Source: Punica granatum
Lineage: Eukaryota > Streptophyta > Magnoliopsida > Myrtales > Lythraceae
Assembly (NCBI RefSeq): GCF_007655135.1
Contig: NC_045130.1
Location: 15,996,001-16,060,000, forward strand
Direction of reading: 5' to 3'
Length of the DNA stretch: 64,000 nucleotides
Of this stretch, positions 58,031-64,000 are shown piece after piece. Under the pieces are notes generated by a model. The model was not told the origin of the DNA, ran no database searches, and saw nothing but the letters and a program-made list of their open reading frames with translations. Positions within the stretch are counted from its first letter, which is position 1; each line of letters starts with the position of its first letter. The translations under genes and the position numbers were made by a program.

Positions 58031-60739
58031 TCAAACAAAACAATTTTTGCCCATATCTTTCTTTTTCCAATTTACCACGAGTGCAGGTCTGGGTTTCATC
58101 CGTTTCCTCATGAAAACACTCTGGGCCTGTTTCTTCTTCTCCTCAGCCTCCAATTTTGTGAGGCTGGGCCTGTATATGATCACTGTCCGACCGATCTGAC
58201 CTACCACCACCGAACCAGTAACTGCCTGCAGCTTGTCCACCACCTCATCCAGCTCTCCAGGACAAGTCCGGTGTATCTTGATCTTTACAAGAAAAAAATA
58301 TAAGTTACATTTTAACTAGAACAGTACCCATTGCGGAAACTCTTTGCTCGTGCAAATAAAAGAAACAAACAAAATACAGGACAGAAAGGCTTGACAATCG
58401 AAGATCCCAGTCACAGGAAGGATATGCAGGCTTAGAACAAATATAACCAAAGTGTTGTCTACCATTCCCCAGCCATGCAATTTCACTACAAACAGCTGAA
58501 AAAGGATCCAAGAATTGCCAGACTCCAAATTTTTCCAATTATCCATACAACCACGAAAACTCGAAAGGAGGCCCCAGAGTCAGTGAATCCCAAAGTTAGG
58601 ATCATGTAACTTACGATCAAGAGCAGTAACAAATAGCATAGCAACCAGTGATGTATTGAAAGGGGGGCACACAGAGGTGGTCGCCACCCTTGAACTCGGG
58701 TAAAAACTACGAGTTTCTAATATATACTATTGAGTTTTCCCTTCTTTTCATGAAATTATCTTACTTCGCCCCCTTTAGATTTATGATTTCCCTCTTCCTC
58801 TTACCTCCCCTCAAATTTCTGCTCCGTCCTCGATAGCAACTCGGTAAAGATCTGCTACCTTGTAAAGATCCATCAGAAATGCGCTACGATATCGATACAA
58901 TTCACAGCTTCCGATCAGAATTATCACAATAACACCAAACCCAGTTGACTGATGACATTTTAACAGCAATTAACAACGAGACAATTTTGAAGGAGAAGGC
59001 ACTTGTAAGAGACAATCCCAATCAACAAATCCGCTCGAACACAACCCATATCTCAACAATGGGCAGTGCCGTGCTATAATGATTTGAGATAAGGAAGAAG
59101 AAGCAGAAGAATGAATATGATAAGGTTATACCTTAAGAAGCTCATTGGCTTCGAGGGTCTCGACGAAGGAAAAAAATATGAGTTACTTTTTAAATAGAAC
59201 AATACTCATTGCGGAAACTCTTTGCTAATGCAAATGAAAGAAAGAAACAAACTACAGGACAGAAAGCCTTGACAATCAAAGATCCCAGACACAGGAAGGT
59301 TATGCAGCTTAGAACAAATATAACCAAAGTGCTGTCTACCATTCCCCAGCAATGAATTTCACTACAAACAGCTGAAAAGGTATCCAAGAAATGCCAGACT
59401 CCACATTTTCCAATTATACATACAATGTACAACCACTAAAACTCGAGAGGAGGCCCTGCTGCCGGTGAATCCCAAAGTTAGGATCATGTAACTTACGATC
59501 AAGAGCAATAACAAATAGCATAGCAACCAGTGATGTATTTAAAGGAGGGCACAGGGAGGCAGTCACCACCCTTGGACTCGGGTAAAAACTACAAGAAGCT
59601 TCTAATATATCCTATTGAGTTTTCCCTTCTTTTCATGAAATTATATTACTTCACTCCCTTTCGAATTATGATTTCCCCATTCCTCTACCTCCCCTCGACT
59701 TTCTGTTCCGTCCTTGATAGCAACTCGGTAAAGATCTGCTACCTTGTAAAGATCCATCAGAAATGCGCTAAGATATCGATATAATTCACAGTATTCGATC
59801 AGAATAATCACAATAACACCAAATGCAGTTGACTGATGACACTTTAACAGCAATTAACAATGAGACAATTTTAAAGGAGAATGCACTTGTAAGAGACAAT
59901 CCCAATCAACACATCCGCTCGAACGCAACCCGTATCTCAACAATGGGCAGTGCTGTGCTATAATGATTTGAGATAAGGAAGAAGAAGAATGAATGAATAT
60001 GATAAAGTTATACCTTGAGAAGCTCATTGGCTTCGAGGGTCTCGACGAAGGAAGCTGCAACATTTTCAGTAACACCGGATTTGCCCACCAACTGACACTT
60101 GAGCTTCTTCCCCAAGCTGTGGGCATAAGAAGCGAGCTCCTTCTTCTCCTTCACACTCAAGTTCAAGCTCAAGCCCGGTCCTTTCTTGCCGTTAACTGGC
60201 CGGATGGACTCGCTCCCCTTCGGTTCTGGTTCCGGTTCCCGCACCTCTTCCGCCACGGCAACAATTCCTTCTCCCAGTTCCTCCTCCTCTTCTTCTTCTT
60301 CTTCTTCATCATAGGATTCTTCTTCTTCGTCGTCATCATCAATATCGCGAATTTCGTCGTCGTTCTCTTCTCCGTCATGAGAGGCTTCCCGATGCGAAGA
60401 AGATGTTTGAGGAAATGCCGCAGAGGAGATGGACTGGCGAAGCAGGGGAAGAGGGCGAACAGTGAGAGAGGCGGGGGGACCGGTGATGAAGAGCGATTTG
60501 GAGGCTGGGGTTGGCGGGGTTAACTTAGGAGAGGAGGAGAGTACTGTCGCTGCCGTTGCAGATGAAAATGCTGCTGCTGCTGCTGTGGCCGGAGGAGGGG
60601 TTGCCAAGAGGGGCTTGAAGAAGAGGGAGAGGAGCGTGGAGGACGACAAGGGCGGCGGCCGCGGCGGAGGATGAGGGCGGCGGAGGTGGTGGAGCCGGAG
60701 AAGATGACAGGAAGGGGATATAGTAGTTGCCATCGACAT
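58031..60739 (-). CDS. Chloroplast-targeted CRM (CRS1/YhbY) domain RNA-binding protein
   Basis: Two exons on the minus strand: 60739-60014 and 58282-58031; 978 nt, 325 aa. The start is ATG at 60739; another ATG two codons on is possible. The first 110 residues are rich in Ser, Pro, Ala and His with few acids, a likely plastid (or mitochondrial) transit peptide. An acidic run of Asp/Glu follows (about 130-165). The CRM domain, about 191-285, has LTVKEKK-like LSVKEKKELASYAHSLG, the GxxG loop as GKSG (219-222), and, from exon 2, VVVGQIGRTVIIYRPS. CRM proteins help splice group II introns or assemble ribosomes in organelles. A single CRM domain places it with the small members. An adjacent DTX46-like gene and CRM gene also occur in Arabidopsis chromosome 2 as I remember it. 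The large intron contains a tandem duplication. Confidence 0.9.
58291..60050. repeat. About 880-bp tandem duplication in the CRM gene intron, including an exon 1 fragment
   Basis: 58291-59168 and 59169-60050 are nearly the same. Examples at a spacing of 878-882 bp: GCGGAAACTCTTTGCT (58333 and 59211) and TCGAGGGTCTCGACGAAGG (59151 and 60033). The first copy ends in a 37-bp piece (about 59132-59169) of the 3' end of exon 1 with its donor site, which is now inside the intron. Confidence 0.9.
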
Positions 60740-60847
60740 TGTTCTCACTCAACGCTCACTGCGCTCACTGCTATCGTTCCTCTGCTAAATATGAGATCAC
60801 CTCATTGACAATGAATAGACTTAAGATCAACTCTGCTGCAGCCAAGC

Positions 60848-60919
60848 GGGTGTTTGGTCTAGTGGTATGATTCTCGCTTCGGGTGCGAGAGGTCCCGAGT
60901 TCAATTCTCGGAACACCCC
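60848..60919 (+). tRNA. tRNA-Pro (CGG anticodon)
   Basis: 72 nt with no intron. The acceptor stem GGGTGTT pairs with AACACCC; the discriminator base is C. A box TGGTCTAGTGG, anticodon stem-loop CTCGC-TTCGGGT-GCGAG with anticodon CGG, variable loop and B box GAGTTCAATTCTC are all in place. It matches the standard plant nuclear tRNA-Pro sequence as I remember it, differing from the AGG and TGG isoacceptors mainly at position 34. Confidence 0.95.
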
Positions 60920-60922
60920 CCA

Positions 60923-60929
60923 TTTTTTT
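60923..60929 (+). terminator. Pol III T-run terminator of tRNA-Pro
   Basis: Seven T residues 3 nt after the tRNA 3' end. Confidence 0.85.
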
Positions 60930-63220
60930 CCATTTTCCTTTCTTTGAGGTAATTCCTTTTCTTCTTTTTTCTTTCCTTTTTTTTCCTATTCAGTGAAATA
61001 AAATTCCCTTTTCTGTTTGTGCTTTTGATCTTCCCATATATGGTAACTACAAAGTACAAATGCAAATAATCATATGAAAGATTCAAAGATATTACTGCGG
61101 ACATCTATACAAAAGGCCATTCGTATTAGAACTCGATCAATTGTATAATATATATCCACTGTCCTTTCTCTCTCCCTCTTCCTCTACTCACTACACAACA
61201 AAAATCAATAACACAATTATTATTTTTTATTTTTTATTCAATTTTTTAACCATTCAATTCAATTTTTAATATTAAATTCTCTCAACTATCCATTACTTTT
61301 TCCACAATTCAACAACATAATCATTACGTTTTCTCAACTATTCATTAATTTTTCATAGTTTTTCTCATAATTCAACAATACAATCATTACAATCTAATTA
61401 AAATCAAAATTCAACTCTACTTAACTCTAAAACCAAACACACTATTCCGGTGGGGTGAGGTTTTTGCCAAGTTCCATAATTCATTATTCAAAGAACAAGT
61501 GTGTATATGTAATCACAACCTTTCATAGCACATTCGACAATCTACATTTAAAACCTCTTGGTTACGATACATAATCTACCGGTCTATTTCCCATGCTTTT
61601 CACCGGCTTGTTTTCATTTATCTACCATTGTATTTATTCAATATTCTAACATGGTCATCAAATCGTGCGTAACTCTCAACATCACAGTAACAAACTTGAA
61701 ATTCCAATACATTTTCATTCATTAACTTCTTCTTTTTTCTATTACATTATATGCCAGTTAAAATTTCAAATTTTTCATAATTCTAATGGTCTATATATTA
61801 TAATCAATAATTTTAAATCATTTTTTGCATTTATTAAATTATTGTAAAGCACAGTTAGATTTAGTACTCCGGTCGCACCCCTTTTATTCATAAAAAAAAC
61901 ATTTCACTAGAATTATAAGTTATTAGTCATATGGCTAACTCGAGAAGTTCAAACTAATTGATCCAATCATCTTATATATCCCATATTTTTTTGGGTATGG
62001 CATAACAACTCCCAACATATATATTTATTTTTTAAAACTTTTCACAAGTCCGGAAGAGCAAGTAAAATTTTTTGACAATGGATTTATTGAACATTTGTTT
62101 TTTTTTTCCTTTTGGAATACAAAAGAAGTCTATGATTTAATATAAAAAAAATGAGAAAATAAATAAAAGAGTATAAATAGTTTCATTGATAAGAATAAAA
62201 ATTTAAAAATAGATTATATATATATATTTAACGGGACGAGAAGTGGTTGCATTACACTTTCTTTCTCGGGAAACACTTTTACTCGAGCATTTCTTCCCCT
62301 CAGAAACAATGAGTAAAGAAAGTTGAAAGTGGTTGGATCTGCAGCTCAGCTTGGCTCTTTCTTTTCTGGGAGATAATTGGATCTGTCTGTGACTGTCAGC
62401 TACTTGGCGTGAGAGGCAGAGGACAGGAAGAGGAGATGAAGAGCAAGTCCGCGCGAATGATAGCATAGCATAGCACAGCATGGCAGTTGATAATGATTGC
62501 TTTCTATATCGGTATGTGTGTAAAGTCTGTATAGCTCAGTAGTAGACGTCAGTCTACTTGCATCGACTGCTTCCCGGACAAGCAGGAAAATCTTCTGTCA
62601 TATAATCTAGAAGAGAGTTATAAAAAACTATAAAAGAAAATAGAATGTTAAAACTCCGTTTAATTTCGCAGTTAAAATTACAAAAATTTTAATTTTAATT
62701 TTAACTCAACACACTATACAATAAAAATATATATTTCTCAAGTTAAAAATTTTAACTTTAATTTTAACTCAATATACTACATAATCATTTGTCATTTTTT
62801 ACGATCAAAATCAAAGTTATTTTAATTCTGAAACCAAACGCACCATACAAACTTTCATTAGCTTGTCGTAGAAAATGAACAGATGTAATGAAAGTAATGC
62901 GTGATTAAATACACAAATCACCGTATTTAATAAAATTAACCTTTTTATTTAAGCGATTGTGGTATCTTAAAAAATCTATCAAACCACAGATTCGACCACA
63001 CTGACATTTACCTTCATTTTAATTAATCCAATCCATGTAATGAGGGAAAGTAGTGAGTAATAAATATATTAAAGGTTAATCTATTTTGAGTACAAATAGA
63101 TGAAAGATAAATAAATTATCTATGTTACCTCTTTATTACTTGTTAAATTGTGTTCTATTTAGATTGTTATTTTTTTTCGGTGTGCACTCTAGTCTTTGAA
63201 AATTCAACTTGACCCAACTA
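60930..63220. other. Intergenic with MITE-like elements, no gene seen
   Basis: 61195-61445 is a copy of the CAATTATT/CAACTATCCATTAC AT-rich element, ending ACTTAACTCTAAAACCAAACAC. 62650-62850 holds a TTTTAATTTTAATTTTAACTCAACA element ending TTCTGAAACCAAACGCACC, probably Tourist-like. 62240-62480 is GC-richer with a minus-strand frame of 92 aa and no recognised domain. Confidence 0.5.
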
Positions 63221-63224
63221 ATTA

Positions 63225-63358
63225 TATTCGATCCAGATCGGCCCACGAAGGAGAAAAACTCTTTCAGTGTGAATTTTTTCTATTCATAAATTTGAATCCA
63301 ATACCTTATTTGAAGGTAATGGGTGACAAACCGCTTGAATTAAATCCATGTTAGTAGT
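63225..63358 (-). mobile_element. tRNA-derived SINE, minus strand, diverged
   Basis: On the minus strand: an A-box-like TTCAAGCGGTTTGTCACCC, a B-box-like TTGGATTCAAATT, then ATGAATAGAAAAAATTCACAC and GAAAGAGTTTTTCTCCTTCG, the same order as the other copies. Confidence 0.6.
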
Positions 63359-64000
63359 TATATTTTTATTTTGCATTGCCTACATACTAAAATTCTTAAT
63401 TAGTATTTTTAAACATTAAAATACTTACTATTATATAATTAGTTACTCGATTAAAATCTTTCGATTTTTAGTATTGTATAAAACAAAAAAGAAGTTAACT
63501 TAAACATAAAATTTTATTTTGAAAATTTTATCAAAACTATCATAATATATTATTAAATTTTAGGCAATTTTTAATATCGAGTATCACTCGAGTCTTTTCA
63601 CTGATATAAGGGAAAAGACGAACCTCCTTCGCCACCATCATCTTTCCCTACTTGCAAAATGGATTTTCCTGACAGCTCCAAAGACTCATATATGGTGCAA
63701 GAAAAGTACCCTCTAGCGTACATGATCTATAGTTTAATGTATATTTTATTGTATATTTTAATTTTCAATGTGACTCTTGGTTGAGGTTTTATTGAATAAC
63801 TATTTATAAAAATAAAGCCATTTAAGCCTGGACGGTAGACCATCTCCAGCAGAGATGCGGCCATGGCTCTCGACGCCAGTTGGTGTACGGGAGACGCGTA
63901 CGCGTCTCTCTCTATTGGAGTTGTCTCCACGAATGGCACAACGTTGAGACTTGTCTCTATACAGAAAGATGCATTAGCGTCAATTCAGAACTCTCATGCT
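63359..64000. other. Intergenic to the window end, no gene seen
   Basis: AT-rich. Near the end, 63888-63908 contains the palindrome GAGACGCGTACGCGTCTC. No gene is supported. Confidence 0.5.

Noticed and set aside
60429..60674. Plus-strand frame rich in Gly and Arg
   Set aside because: Antisense to the transit-peptide and acidic part of the CRM gene.
62203..62481. 92-aa minus-strand frame in a GC-richer patch
   Set aside because: No recognised domain, no splice partners and no clear start context; left as intergenic.
1..64000. CRISPR array, prokaryotic operon or phage system
   Set aside because: All supported genes are plant nuclear genes with introns, and the direct repeats present lack regular spacer structure.

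Overview
The window is nuclear DNA of a flowering plant, most likely a eudicot. The evidence is intron-rich genes with GT-AG, GC-AG and AT-AC introns, plant-only families (germin-like proteins, plant GATA factors, a chloroplast CRM protein, a plastid MATE carrier), a nuclear tRNA-Pro, and AT-rich intergenic DNA full of MITEs, tRNA-derived SINEs and a decayed endogenous pararetrovirus. I cannot name the species. It is an ordinary plant gene neighbourhood; I found no CRISPR, operon or prokaryotic feature.

Layout. 1-4.2 kb: decayed caulimovirid-like sequence (RT/RNase H, zinc knuckles, a promoter-like stretch). 5.2-14.5 kb: a ten-exon gene for a PHD-SWIB-Plus3-GYF-CCCH protein of the NERD type, with a U12-type AT-AC intron. 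15.1-20.0 kb: a truncated copy, then an intact five-exon copy, of a small plant gene of unknown function with a KSCKGCLYYSS motif. 21.3-23.2 kb: transposons nested inside one another. 24.5-25.7 kb: a GATA zinc-finger gene on the minus strand. 26.8-29.0 kb: a non-coding unit repeated three times in tandem. 33.75-34.67 and 47.78-49.08 kb: two closely related germin-like genes in the same orientation, with two head-to-head decayed ABCA-transporter fragments between them. 52.8-57.2 kb: a 14-exon plastid MATE transporter (DTX46/EDS5 type). 58.0-60.7 kb: a minus-strand CRM-domain RNA-binding protein whose intron contains a tandem duplication. 60.85 kb: tRNA-Pro(CGG), divergent from the CRM gene. The last 3 kb hold only repeats.

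The gene models were built by hand from ORFs, splice signals and remembered family sequence. Summed exon lengths are exact multiples of three for the NERD-like (1715 aa), KSCKGC (214 aa), GATA (307 aa), both germin-like (215 aa each), MATE (568 aa) and CRM (325 aa) genes. The genes do not form a pathway. Possible themes are chromatin and RNA silencing (NERD-like), stress or defence (germin-like pair, EDS5-type carrier) and plastid RNA biology (CRM).
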